A stretch of DNA of 64,000 bases from Scytonematopsis contorta HA4267-MV1. GTDB lineage: Bacteria > Cyanobacteriota > Cyanobacteriia > Cyanobacteriales > Nostocaceae. The first letter of the stretch is position 1, and each line of letters opens with the position of its first letter. Below the pieces are notes generated by a model, which saw only the letters and a program-made list of their open reading frames with translations, had not been told where the DNA came from and did no database searches. Shown piece after piece: positions 1 to 8,867 of the stretch. The stretch spans positions 1 through 64,000 of the forward strand of contig JAHHIC010000069.1 of the NCBI GenBank assembly GCA_019359035.1. Direction: 5' to 3'. The translations under genes and the position numbers were made by a program.

Positions 1-2
1 TT

Positions 3-110
3 AAGATGCTACCGAAAAAACCACACAAGGTTTTATTATCTCAAATATTTGATAGAATAGCCTCATTGGGACGTATCCACGCCCCTAAACCTTCTGTCAC
101 CACTTCATAA
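3..110 (+). CDS. 3' end of an unidentified gene (partial)
   Basis: An open frame enters from the left edge and ends with TAA at 108-110, giving about 35 residues that finish in RIHAPKPSVTTS. The stop is only 20 bases before the RNA ligase start, so the two may be co-transcribed. The fragment is too short to recognise a family, and it could also be chance read-through of non-coding DNA. Confidence 0.4.
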   Translation, partial: KMLPKKPHKVLLSQIFDRIASLGRIHAPKPSVTTS

Positions 111-130
111 TTGGCGAAGGTATTGATAAT

Positions 131-1123
131 ATGAGCGTTTTTAAAGTTGAAGTTGTTAAGATTAACAGTGTTATACCTCATCCGAATGCAGACAGACTAG
201 ATATTTGTTCTTTTGAAGGAATGGCTTATCAAGTAATAACTGCTAAGGGTAATTTTAGACCTGGAGAATTAGCATTTTATTTTCCAATAGATAGTGTTAT
301 TCCAGAAAAATACTTATACGAATTTGGAATCCGTAATTATTATTCTAAAAAATTACGTGCAGCAAAGCTAAGAGGAATTTTCTCCGAAGGTTTGTTAATT
401 CCTGTGGGAGATAAATTTACTGGTAATCCAGGGGATGACTACACAGAAAATTATGGAGTAACCAAATATGAATATCCTATTCCTCGCGGAATGAGCGGAG
501 AAATGGAACATCATGTTGGGCAATACAAATTTCCTAGCCCAGAACACATGAAGCGCTACAAAGATGCGCTAACTGTAGGTGAGGAAGTAGTAGTAACAGA
601 AAAGATACATGGAACTAACTTCACTATTTTAGTTGATGCAGAAGGTATTGTTAAAATCGGTAGCCATAATTATTTTTGGAAAGATAATGAAGCTAACAAA
701 AACCTCGTTTATATTCGTGCCTACTATGAATATGAAGCATTACAAAAACTTCCTCCAGAGACTCAAATATTTGGGGAAATATACGGTGTACAAGATATTA
801 AATATGGTTTAAATAATGGCAAAATTGGACTTGCGTTATTTGCTATCCGTCGTCAAGGTAAGTTCCTAAACTATAGCGAGTTTATGGCATTTTGTGATGT
901 CTTTTCTTTACCCAGAGTCCCTGTACTGTACAAAGGTGCTTTCAGTTGGGAAGTAGTTTCTCAATTTAATAATGCTAATAGTGTTCTTTGTCCCAGTTGT
1001 ATTATGGAAGGTGTTATTGTGCAACCAGCAATTGAAAGGTTAGACACAAAAATCGGTAGAGTCGTGCTGAAATTAATCAGCGATAGATATTTATTACGAA
1101 AAGATGGAACAGAATTGCACTAA
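131..1123 (+). CDS. RNA ligase, DRB0094 (Rnl5) family
   Basis: This is an ATP-dependent RNA ligase of the covalent nucleotidyltransferase superfamily. Motif I is EKIHGTN at residues 157-163, with K158 the predicted AMP-accepting lysine. Motif III-like FGEIYG lies near 214-219, motif IV EGVIVQP at 293-299 and motif V VVLKLIS near 311-317. The first ~110 residues match the extra N-terminal domain of the Deinococcus DRB0094 type, and the 330-residue length fits. An AAGG about 10 bases upstream supports the ATG. Such enzymes seal breaks in duplex RNA; a role in repair of damaged RNA is inferred. It lies upstream of an AAA+ ATPase that may be its partner. Confidence 0.88.
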   Translation: MSVFKVEVVKINSVIPHPNADRLDICSFEGMAYQVITAKGNFRPGELAFYFPIDSVIPEKYLYEFGIRNYYSKKLRAAKLRGIFSEGLLIPVGDKFTGNPGDDYTENYGVTKYEYPIPRGMSGEMEHHVGQYKFPSPEHMKRYKDALTVGEEVVVTEKIHGTNFTILVDAEGIVKIGSHNYFWKDNEANKNLVYIRAYYEYEALQKLPPETQIFGEIYGVQDIKYGLNNGKIGLALFAIRRQGKFLNYSEFMAFCDVFSLPRVPVLYKGAFSWEVVSQFNNANSVLCPSCIMEGVIVQPAIERLDTKIGRVVLKLISDRYLLRKDGTELH

Positions 1124-1151
1124 GGAGTTTGTAGGTTGGCTCGTTCCACGA

Positions 1152-1250
1152 AACCCAACATTTATAAGCTTTTTGTTGGGTTATCCGAAGCGGACGCTGC
1201 GCTTAAATAGCTTATAAAAAATCTCAACTAAACCCACGTAGGTGGGTTTT
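1152..1250 (+). terminator. two hairpins after the RNA ligase
   Basis: Two inverted repeats follow the ligase: AACCCAACA (1152-1160) with TGTTGGGTT (1174-1182), and AAACCCACG/GGTGGGTTT around 1230-1249 ending in TTTT. The second has terminator form. The rest of the 1124-1417 gap shows no gene. Confidence 0.5.
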
Positions 1251-1417
1251 CCGAGTCGTTGCCGCGATTTCAATCGCCGGGTGTAATAATCGGCTCAAGT
1301 GTATGCATTTATTTACACCTGACGACAAGTACACACTCACAACTTCCAAACTATAAGTTATAAGTTATGAATTAGGAGTGGCTCCTTACTCCTGAAAACC
1401 CTTGTATAATAGATAAT

Positions 1418-2620
1418 ATGGACTTTGATTATTTTAGACACGGCGAAAGCACTTCCACAAACAGCAATCGTCAAAGCTTGCTGACAAGCGGCTGGCGACC
1501 ATTTAATCGGGAGTTTGACTGGGGGTATTTGTGGCAGTTAATGTCTAGCGACTCGCGGGAATTTATGCAAAAAAGCGTGAATTTAGCTAGTAACTTCGCT
1601 GATGCTTTGGGACGAAATCATTATACTTGGTGGGCAAATCTATTAAATGTCGCTTCTGACAATACTCGTTATGAATTCGAGAAATACTGGAATTATGTTA
1701 CACCAGAACCATTGGCGCCAGACCACCGCTACAAGGATGTCCTGGCAACGGAAACACCTATAGTACAGTTTGTTAGTCGTAACAGTATACCTATTGATTA
1801 CGTTCTCAACCGTCTGCAGGAAATAAGCGTCATAAGAGTTTTGCAATTGCTAGGGCGTCCAGATGTTATCACACAATATTACATGGAGCGAGATTTTTAT
1901 TTTCCTCCAGACAAATTTGTGAGTTGGGAACGTTTAGATGTGGTTAATACTGTTTATGCCTATTGGGGTGAACATGATATTTGGTTGCAAATTGACCCAT
2001 ACGACCGAGGACGACGACAATACACTTTGATGGCAAAAAAATTAGCGCCATTAGTTAACAAAGCGACTTACGACTTAGCTGTAATGCTAAGTGGATATCA
2101 AAGTCGTGTTGGTAAGGTTCACAGCCAATTTGATATCAAATCTTTTCCAGATGAAATTCAAAGTTTTTCCGACTCTGTACAACATTCGATTCTAAACCAA
2201 AAACAGTTAGCTGTTTTAGTTCATGGTGAACCGGGTACTGGTAAAACAGCATGGACGCAAGCGGTCGCTAAGGAAATTCTAGTACCCTTGGGTTTCGTGA
2301 TTTTTATCTTAGACCATGATGCTATTGCTAATTTTGTTCCACCCACATATTTGGAAAGAATTTGCATAATTATCAACGAAGCTGATAATTTAGCTCAAAA
2401 TCGCGCATATGAAGTTGCACAATACAATAATAAAACTGAGCATATTCTGAGCTTGTTGGATGGGACTTTGTATCAAAGTGTGATTGATGACTCTGGAGTA
2501 CAGATGAATCAGCGATTAGTTGTGTTGATGACTTGCAACACAACTGAAAGATTAGACCCTGCGATGTTAAGGAAGGGAAGAGTTGATTTAATATGCGAAT
2601 TTACTAAGAGATTCGTATAA
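1418..2620 (+). CDS. AAA+ family ATPase with unknown N-terminal domain
   Basis: Residues 265-400 form an AAA+ core: Walker A GEPGTGKT at 270-277, a Walker B-like strand ICIIINEAD at 315-323, sensor-1 asparagine in VVLMTCN (N374), and LDPAMLRKGRVD at 379-390 with arginine-finger candidates R385 and R388, like classical AAA proteins. The Walker B aspartate is replaced by asparagine (N320) before the catalytic E321. Residues 1-240 match nothing I recognise. The N-terminal part probably binds a partner or substrate. It follows the RNA ligase on the same strand after about 300 bases containing terminator-like hairpins, so it may have its own promoter. Confidence 0.8.
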   Translation: MDFDYFRHGESTSTNSNRQSLLTSGWRPFNREFDWGYLWQLMSSDSREFMQKSVNLASNFADALGRNHYTWWANLLNVASDNTRYEFEKYWNYVTPEPLAPDHRYKDVLATETPIVQFVSRNSIPIDYVLNRLQEISVIRVLQLLGRPDVITQYYMERDFYFPPDKFVSWERLDVVNTVYAYWGEHDIWLQIDPYDRGRRQYTLMAKKLAPLVNKATYDLAVMLSGYQSRVGKVHSQFDIKSFPDEIQSFSDSVQHSILNQKQLAVLVHGEPGTGKTAWTQAVAKEILVPLGFVIFILDHDAIANFVPPTYLERICIIINEADNLAQNRAYEVAQYNNKTEHILSLLDGTLYQSVIDDSGVQMNQRLVVLMTCNTTERLDPAMLRKGRVDLICEFTKRFV

Positions 2621-2638
2621 CAATGTAAAAATTATTTG

Positions 2639-2664
2639 TAGAGACGCGAAATTTCGCGTCTCTA
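2639..2664. repeat. 26-bp perfect palindrome, GAGACGCG family
   Basis: A perfect palindrome built on TAGAGACGCG and its complement, followed by a second partial arm (TTTCGCGTCTCTAC). The same family recurs at 25763-25788, 53982-54001, 54079-54098 and 55761-55790, always between genes. Confidence 0.8.
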
Positions 2665-3286
2665 TTTCGCGTCTCTACATTTTTGTATGTATTTATTAAG
2701 ACAAACTTGATATTTGATATCTGTAACAAATTTATCTTTATTTCAATTGTAACCAAAATATCTTGCGTTAAATGTCTACAAAAATTTCATATTGACTTTA
2801 TAAATCAATACACAGTAAGATATGCTCTTGTATATTTTTTCCTCTCTCCAGAGCGAAAAGAATAGATGAAAAGCGGACACAGTTATTCTTATAAGAAATA
2901 TGCTGTATCTGTGATTCAGAAAGCCAAATCTCTCTCATTCAGCGAAAATTATGGCAAAAAATCTCAAAAAAGCTACTTGGCAAAAATAAAAAATTACTGT
3001 AAAAAGTAAAACAGTAATAAATATTACTTTATTTTGTTAACTCCAAATTTATATTTCATTTAAAAAAGTATATAATTAGGTGGTTATGCAAAAAAATGTT
3101 GTAAATGTGCAAAGAATTGTTGTAAATTTTTTAGTTGAAAACCACGGTAACAAAAATCGTAATCTGACTTTTGTTGCTGCTATTTTGTCTACAAAAGTGG
3201 TCGCAAGCTGAGTATTTGCAAGGAATTGCGAGTAATCATAGGTTGTATATTTTTGTGGATTGCACTCGATAGCGAGGCTTTTGCGA
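2665..3286. other. AT-rich intergenic region before the polysaccharide locus
   Basis: About 620 bases without a convincing gene. A 60-codon open frame at 2683-2865 has no ribosome-binding site and looks accidental. This stretch must hold the promoter for the glycosyltransferase operon, but no clear -35/-10 pair could be chosen. Confidence 0.6.
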
Positions 3287-4519
3287 ATGCGTAAACCTGT
3301 CCTGACAATTTTTTACCAGTTCAATCCTTGGCACGCTAGTATAGGGGGTATTCAAACACTTATCAGTTCGTTTATTAAGTATTCTCCCCCGGAAATGGAG
3401 GTGAGGCTGGTAGGAACAGGAGACGATGTGAATTTACAAGTAGGTGTATGGCAACAAGCGGAATTCGCTGGTAGGGAAATCAGTTTTCTACCGCTATTCA
3501 TGCTCAAAAACGATAATGTTAGAAATTTAATACCTACGACACTTAAATACACTGCCGCACTGCTGGGAAAATGCTTTGCATCAGATTTTATGCACTTTCA
3601 CCGTCTGGAGCCAACATTTGCAACACGTAACTGGACTGGAGATAAAACACTTTTTATACACAACGACATCCACACCCAGATGCGAACAGTTCCGGACAAA
3701 AAAGCTATTTTATGGAGAAGATTTCCCCATGCATATTTTGCCTTAGAAAAACTGTTAGTACCTCAGTTCAGCCAGATTTTTTCATGCAACACAAATTCAG
3801 CACAGCTATACAAGCAACTTTACCCTCACTTAAGCGACCGCGTTGGTTATATCAAAAATTCTTATGACAACGAAATTTTCTATCCATTGATAGATGAGGA
3901 GAAGAAAGTATTGCGGGTTAATTTTGCGAAAAAGCTATTTTTAGCAGAAGAAACACGTTTCATAGTGTTTGCGGGTCGATTGCATCCGCAAAAAGACCCG
4001 ATTTTGTTATTGCGTGCATTCGCAGCTTTACAGGAATCGCATATTCACTTGTTAATCGCAGGAGATGGGGAATTAGCTCCACAAGTACGTGCAGAAATTA
4101 CTTCACTAGGGTTATCGCAAAAAGTAACGATGTTGGGTGCAGTTCCTCCAGCAGAACTGGCTAATTTACATCGTCTGTCTAGTGCCTTAGTGTTGAGTAG
4201 TGCTTATGAAGGATTACCTTTAGTAGTACTAGAAGCTCTTGCTTGTGGAACACCAATAGTAACAACCGATTGTGGTGAAACCCCAAGACTGCTGACACCG
4301 GACAGTGGAATAGTTTGTAACCAGAGGAATCCCGAATGTATCGCAGATGGTCTAAGCAAGATTCTCAAAAATCCCCAAGACTATACTCAAGATAGTTGTG
4401 TAAGAGTCGCAGAACCGTATGCAGCTCGTACCGTTATCAAAGATATTTACGACCAGATGTTGGAAAAATGGGAGTGGGAAGTGGGGAGTAGGGAGTGGGG
4501 AGTAGGGAGTAGGGAGTAG
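3287..4519 (+). CDS. GT4 glycosyltransferase of the polysaccharide locus
   Basis: A GT-B fold, group 1 (GT4) glycosyltransferase that should transfer a nucleotide-activated sugar at the cytoplasmic membrane face. The C-terminal donor domain shows FAGRLHPQKDP and the E-x7-E motif in EGLPLVVLEALACGTPIV. I chose ATG 3287 (MRKPVLTIFY) over an in-frame TTG at 3260 because GAGG sits about 10 bases upstream. It opens a run of exopolysaccharide genes. Oddly, the last ~16 codons are made of the GGGAGTA-type tandem repeat that continues downstream, so the natural C-terminus was replaced or extended by the repeat (residues alternating EWGVGSR). Confidence 0.85.
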   Translation: MRKPVLTIFYQFNPWHASIGGIQTLISSFIKYSPPEMEVRLVGTGDDVNLQVGVWQQAEFAGREISFLPLFMLKNDNVRNLIPTTLKYTAALLGKCFASDFMHFHRLEPTFATRNWTGDKTLFIHNDIHTQMRTVPDKKAILWRRFPHAYFALEKLLVPQFSQIFSCNTNSAQLYKQLYPHLSDRVGYIKNSYDNEIFYPLIDEEKKVLRVNFAKKLFLAEETRFIVFAGRLHPQKDPILLLRAFAALQESHIHLLIAGDGELAPQVRAEITSLGLSQKVTMLGAVPPAELANLHRLSSALVLSSAYEGLPLVVLEALACGTPIVTTDCGETPRLLTPDSGIVCNQRNPECIADGLSKILKNPQDYTQDSCVRVAEPYAARTVIKDIYDQMLEKWEWEVGSREWGVGSRE

Positions 4520-4682
4520 GGAATGGGGAGTAGGGAGTAGGGAATGTGGAGAATTAGGGATAATTATAATTTTCCAATACCTTCCTTACCTTACCCTCTT
4601 CCCCTCCCCTACTCCTTCCCTCTCCCCCTCTTCCCCCCCACTCCCAACTCCCCACTCCCCACTCCCCACTCCCCATTCCCCT
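4468..4682. repeat. inverted pair of G-rich/C-rich heptamer repeats
   Basis: GGGAGTA/GGGGAGT-type tandem repeats run from about 4468 to 4550, and their complement (CCCCACT, CTCCCC units) runs from about 4590 to 4682. The two blocks could pair into a long hairpin between the two GT4 genes. The left block overlaps the end of the first gene. Confidence 0.85.
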
Positions 4683-4705
4683 AACAAAGCAACAGAACTA
4701 ACTTT

Positions 4706-5875
4706 ATGAAAATAGCCGTAATTGGAGCTAAAGGTTTGCCACCAAAGCAGGGTGGTATCGAGCATTATTGTGCGGAAGTGTATCCCCGAATGGTTGCACA
4801 GGGTCATTCTATAGATTTATTCGCTCGTTGTTCCTACACGGAAAATCCTCCTTTTTCTCGTGACGAGTTTCAAGGAGTTCAGGTAATTTCAGTACCGGGA
4901 TTACCCATGCGTGGGTTTGATGCTTTTGTTACATCGGCATTAGGTGCTATGAGCGCTGGTGGTAAACAATATGACATTGTGCATTTTCACGCTTTAGGAC
5001 CATCTTTGTTTAGCTCGGTATCGAAGATTGCTTCTAATGCAAAAGTTGTAGTTACCTGTCAAGGATTAGATTGGCAACGCTCAAAATGGGGTAATTTCTC
5101 TAGTCGAATAATTTATACGGGAGAAAAAGCAGCAGTACGTTTTGCACATAAAATAGTTGTGGTGTCAAAAGACTTGCAGTCTTATTTCTGGCAAACATAT
5201 GGGAAAAAAACCGATTATATTCCCAATGCACCAGCAACTTACCCGGAATCAGACGCAGATTTTACCTACGGTAACAAAGTGGGTTTAACTAAAGGACGTT
5301 ACATTTTGTTTCTTGGTAGACTGGTACCAGAAAAGCGTCCAGAATTGTTAGTTGAAGCATTTTTACGACTAAAACCCCCAGGATGGAAACTTGTTTTGGC
5401 TGGTGGTGTTAGCGATACAAAAGTTTATACTTCGGAACTTTTGTCGATGATAGGTTCATCGAGAGATGTAATATTTGCTGGGGAACTATTAGGAACTCGC
5501 AAAGCTGAAATTATGCGAGGAGCGGGTTTATTTGTTCTTCCTTCGGACTTGGAAGGATTACCTTTAGCGATGTTAGAAGCAATGCAAGAAGGAATTCCGG
5601 TGATGGGAAGTGATATCGAACCCCATCAACAATTAATTAGTAATAACAGAGGAGTACTATTTGAGACCGGAAATTTAGAATCTTGTATAAATCGCTTGGG
5701 ATGGGCAATAAATAATCCAGTAGAATTAGCTGCAATGGCTAAGAATGCACGTAACTACATCAAAACAAATTACAGTTGGGAAAAAATTACCACTGAAAAT
5801 CTCAAACTTTACACAGAATTACTAGCTTCACCAACCACTTCAGTATCAGAGAAGCAAAAGGAATTCTCAGTTTAA
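4706..5875 (+). CDS. GT4 glycosyltransferase, DUF1972/Cps2T-like N-terminus
   Basis: The N-terminus MKIAVIGAKGLPPKQGGIEH is typical of the DUF1972 acceptor domain found in rhamnosyltransferase-like enzymes. The C-terminal GT4 domain shows FLGRLVPEKRPELLVEAF and EGLPLAMLEAMQEGIPVMGSD from about residue 283. The length of 389 residues is normal. It is predicted to add a sugar to the lipid-linked polysaccharide repeat unit on the cytoplasmic side. It lies between the other GT4 gene and the Wzz-like gene, all on one strand. The exact sugar cannot be read from sequence. Confidence 0.86.
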   Translation: MKIAVIGAKGLPPKQGGIEHYCAEVYPRMVAQGHSIDLFARCSYTENPPFSRDEFQGVQVISVPGLPMRGFDAFVTSALGAMSAGGKQYDIVHFHALGPSLFSSVSKIASNAKVVVTCQGLDWQRSKWGNFSSRIIYTGEKAAVRFAHKIVVVSKDLQSYFWQTYGKKTDYIPNAPATYPESDADFTYGNKVGLTKGRYILFLGRLVPEKRPELLVEAFLRLKPPGWKLVLAGGVSDTKVYTSELLSMIGSSRDVIFAGELLGTRKAEIMRGAGLFVLPSDLEGLPLAMLEAMQEGIPVMGSDIEPHQQLISNNRGVLFETGNLESCINRLGWAINNPVELAAMAKNARNYIKTNYSWEKITTENLKLYTELLASPTTSVSEKQKEFSV

Positions 5876-5923
5876 ATTAAGAGTTTTCTACATCTGGTAA
5901 TTTATTTGAAGAGAAATTTACTA

Positions 5924-7417
5924 ATGGCTGAGATTACACAAATGGTAAATTTGCATCCAAAATCTAGTTCTACATCAAAAGGTAAAATATTGTACCCTAT
6001 TTTATGGTTGCTGAGTAATGCGTTAATTTGGGGTGCTACTTATGCTTACCTAAAATATAGACCAGTTACTTATACTAGCAAATGGTCAATTAACGTACCT
6101 GCTGCTGCTTCAACTACAAATGTTAGTGTTCCGGAGATTGGACAAGCATTTTCTTCCAATGACTCTCCTTACAAAAGTTTTGCTGACCCTAGAGAAAACT
6201 ATAAATTTCTCATAGAAAGTGATGAAATGCTAGAATTAGCGGCAAAACAAGTGAATATGCAGGTGGAAAAGTTTAATCGACCCCGGGTAAAAATCATCGA
6301 TAACACTACCCTGATGAGGTTGGATATGAAGGGTAAAACTCCCAAGCAGGCTTTACAAAAAGCACGAGCAGTAAATATAGTTTTGCAGAGGACGTTAAAT
6401 AAACTCAGACTCCAAGAAACTTCTCAGCAAGACGAGAATTTGGAAACTGCTATTAAAGGTGATGAGAAAAAATTACAAGCAGCAAAGCAACAACTGTTTA
6501 ATTTTAAAGTCAGGTCACCTTTAAGTTCGGAAAGTCAATTACGTGAGTTATCAACAAACTTGGAAGGTTTGCGTCGTCAAAGAGCGGAAACTGTTGCGGA
6601 GTTAAAACAAACAACTGCAAAAGTAGAGCAGTTATCCAGAAATTTAGGTTTATCTCCCCAAGAAGCTGCTGATGCTTTAACTCTACAGTCAGATAGAGTA
6701 TTTCAACAATATTTAGTAAATTTCAGCCAAAAAAGCTCTGAGCTATCAAATTTAAGTGCTAAATTGTTGCCAACTAATCCCATCTTTATTACAAAACAAG
6801 AAGAGCAACAAGCATCTTATGTTCAACTTTTACGACAAGGACAGTCACTTTTGGGTCGTCCTGTTTCCAGCATTACATTAAAACAAATAGTTGTTAATGG
6901 TAGTGGTTCAGCAGAGTTGTCTTCACAACGGACAAATTTGTTTCAAGAATTGATTTCGCTTCAGGTAAAACAGCAGGGAGTACAAGCTCAAGCTCAAGAG
7001 TTGGAAAAGCAAATCGCACAATTGGAAAGTAGATTAAATATATTGTCCCAACAGGGGTCAAAATTGGGAAGTTTAGAGCGAGATGTCAAAATTGCGGAAG
7101 CTGTTTTCTCATCTAATTCAACTAAATTGAATTTAAGTAGGTCGGATGTTTCTACATCTTATCCACGAATTAGTATCGTTACTCCACCAAGTTTAGCGAA
7201 GGAAGCAGATGGTCCTAAACCGATATTAGTAATGTTAGGTTCGGGAGTATGTTCTTTTTTCCTCACAACAGGATTGATTGCTCAACTAATACGCAACCGC
7301 AAATTTAAACAAGCTAACACAATTCCAGTTACGAATGGTAGTAGCAGTAGTAATAACGGTAGCGGTCATTATATACATAAACGTCGTAAAAGTAAGACTC
7401 CACTACCGAAAAATTAG
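5924..7417 (+). CDS. Wzz/GumC-like polysaccharide chain-length protein
   Basis: A polysaccharide co-polymerase of the inner membrane. Membrane segments lie near the N-terminus (ILYPILWLLSNALIWGA) and the C-terminus (PILVMLGSGVCSFFLTTG), with a long periplasmic region between them rich in heptad glutamine/leucine stretches predicted as coiled coil. There is no tyrosine-kinase domain, so it is the kinase-less type. A TTG frame start exists at 5906, but ATG 5924 (MAEITQMV) has GAAGAG about 10 bases upstream. It lies 9 bases before the polymerase gene, so they are surely one transcript. The tail is Ser/Asn-rich then basic. Confidence 0.82.
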   Translation: MAEITQMVNLHPKSSSTSKGKILYPILWLLSNALIWGATYAYLKYRPVTYTSKWSINVPAAASTTNVSVPEIGQAFSSNDSPYKSFADPRENYKFLIESDEMLELAAKQVNMQVEKFNRPRVKIIDNTTLMRLDMKGKTPKQALQKARAVNIVLQRTLNKLRLQETSQQDENLETAIKGDEKKLQAAKQQLFNFKVRSPLSSESQLRELSTNLEGLRRQRAETVAELKQTTAKVEQLSRNLGLSPQEAADALTLQSDRVFQQYLVNFSQKSSELSNLSAKLLPTNPIFITKQEEQQASYVQLLRQGQSLLGRPVSSITLKQIVVNGSGSAELSSQRTNLFQELISLQVKQQGVQAQAQELEKQIAQLESRLNILSQQGSKLGSLERDVKIAEAVFSSNSTKLNLSRSDVSTSYPRISIVTPPSLAKEADGPKPILVMLGSGVCSFFLTTGLIAQLIRNRKFKQANTIPVTNGSSSSNNGSGHYIHKRRKSKTPLPKN

Positions 7418-7426
7418 TGAGTAATC

Positions 7427-8692
7427 ATGAGTAAGATTAAACCAGAAATTAAGCCAGAAAACCTTCCGGAAACTTTAGTTTGGTATTATCTTCTTGGAAC
7501 TTACCCGGTTTATTATTTAGGAGCACAGCTTTATGTTGCATCATTATTAGCGTTTGTTTTAACAATTTATTTGTTTTGGAAATGGTGGAATCAAACAGAC
7601 GCAACTAATGAGGATGAAAAAATAAAGATATCTCCAACAGCTTGGGTGTGGGTAATTTCCATGCTAGTAATTGCTTTTACTGTTGTTGTTTCTCATATTA
7701 ATTTTGATTTGGGGTTGGAAAAAACTGCTAAAACTTTGGTCGAGTGGTATCGGACTTGGGGGTTATTAGCATTCTTCCCTTTAGCGGGACATTTAAATAT
7801 CCGACCTAAATTAATTTATCGGGGTATTTGTATTCTCTGCTTACAAAGTTTGGTGGTGATACTAATTGGTACTATCGCTGGTGTTCTCAAAATCCCCAAT
7901 ATTCTTTATGTTTCTCCTTTAAAAGGTTTGGGGGGGGATATTCTTCAGTTTAATGTGCAAGTTTTTCATGGTGTACAAGAACGACTCAGGTTGTTTGCTG
8001 TTTGGCCAACTTTCTTGGCTTTGCTGGGAAATATTTACTTTTTTACATCCCAGGAAGAAAAAAGTAAATTATGGCGATTTATTGGGATGTTTACGGGTAT
8101 TTTTCTGATTGTTTTTTCGCAATCGAGAGCTGCGTCGTTGTGTTTACCGTCTGTGATGTTAATTGTGTGGATATTAACTAATTTATATCGTCCTTGGGTA
8201 CATTATTGTACTGCTTTTTCTAGCTTTTTGGCTGCGATATTTTTACCTGCGGCAATGGATACTGTAAATGCTTTTAGGGAAACATTTGATAAAGCTCGTG
8301 CTGGTTCTTCGGAAACTAGACATACTATATATCGGATGTCGTTACAACGTTGGTGGGATGAAGCTCCTATTTGGGGTTTTGGTATTAGAGATGAGAAGCC
8401 GGCATATATCTATAATCTACCTTTGGGTACTCATCATACTTGGATTGGTGCTTTATACTCTAATGGTTTGATTGGATTTGTGGCTTTAAGTATTGCTGTT
8501 TTATGGACTTTTGTTGATTTGATAATTAAGGCTCAGGATTCTCGGCAGGCTAGGTTAGGTTTGAAGATTTTTTTGGTTCTTTTTATCTGTTCTTTTGCTG
8601 ATAATTTGGAGTATTTTTCTTATTTGCTATGGCCGGGTTTATTGATTATGGGGATTGGGATGAAGGAAGGTTCGGGAGGTAAGTTAGCTTAA
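7427..8692 (+). CDS. O-antigen ligase/polymerase family membrane protein (Wzy/WaaL-like)
   Basis: A polytopic protein of about ten membrane segments. The conserved Wzy_C-type region includes FSQSRAASLCLPSVMLIVW and, later, PIWGFGIRDE followed by LGTHHTWIGALYSNGLIGF, where arginine and histidine in periplasmic loops are the usual functional residues. The family polymerises repeat units or ligates glycans outside the cytoplasmic membrane. Next to Wzz- and Wzx-like genes, a Wzy polymerase role is the better guess. Confidence 0.8.
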   Translation: MSKIKPEIKPENLPETLVWYYLLGTYPVYYLGAQLYVASLLAFVLTIYLFWKWWNQTDATNEDEKIKISPTAWVWVISMLVIAFTVVVSHINFDLGLEKTAKTLVEWYRTWGLLAFFPLAGHLNIRPKLIYRGICILCLQSLVVILIGTIAGVLKIPNILYVSPLKGLGGDILQFNVQVFHGVQERLRLFAVWPTFLALLGNIYFFTSQEEKSKLWRFIGMFTGIFLIVFSQSRAASLCLPSVMLIVWILTNLYRPWVHYCTAFSSFLAAIFLPAAMDTVNAFRETFDKARAGSSETRHTIYRMSLQRWWDEAPIWGFGIRDEKPAYIYNLPLGTHHTWIGALYSNGLIGFVALSIAVLWTFVDLIIKAQDSRQARLGLKIFLVLFICSFADNLEYFSYLLWPGLLIMGIGMKEGSGGKLA

Positions 8693-8717
8693 TATTTACA
8701 AATACAGAATAAATAGT

Positions 8718-8744
8718 CTCACGCAGAGCCGCAAAGCCGCAAAG
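8718..8744. repeat. dispersed CTCACGCAAAGCCGCAAAG-type repeat
   Basis: A copy of a short repeat (CTCACGCAGAGCCGCAAAG and continuation) that recurs in reverse orientation at 24235-24261. Both copies are intergenic. It is a familiar type of scattered repeat in cyanobacterial genomes; function unknown. Confidence 0.7.
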
Positions 8745-8867
8745 AAGAAAGAATCGAATTGATAATTTTTAGAGACGATTTAGGGATACGATGAATAATG
8801 GTATTATTATTTTTAGAAATTAAAACGATGAATAGAATAGTAAATAATATTGGGGTGTTTGGTGATT

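Noticed and set aside
2683-2865. 60-codon open frame on the plus strand
   Set aside because: AT-rich, no ribosome-binding site, composition (Ile/Phe/Lys) expected from random AT-rich DNA.
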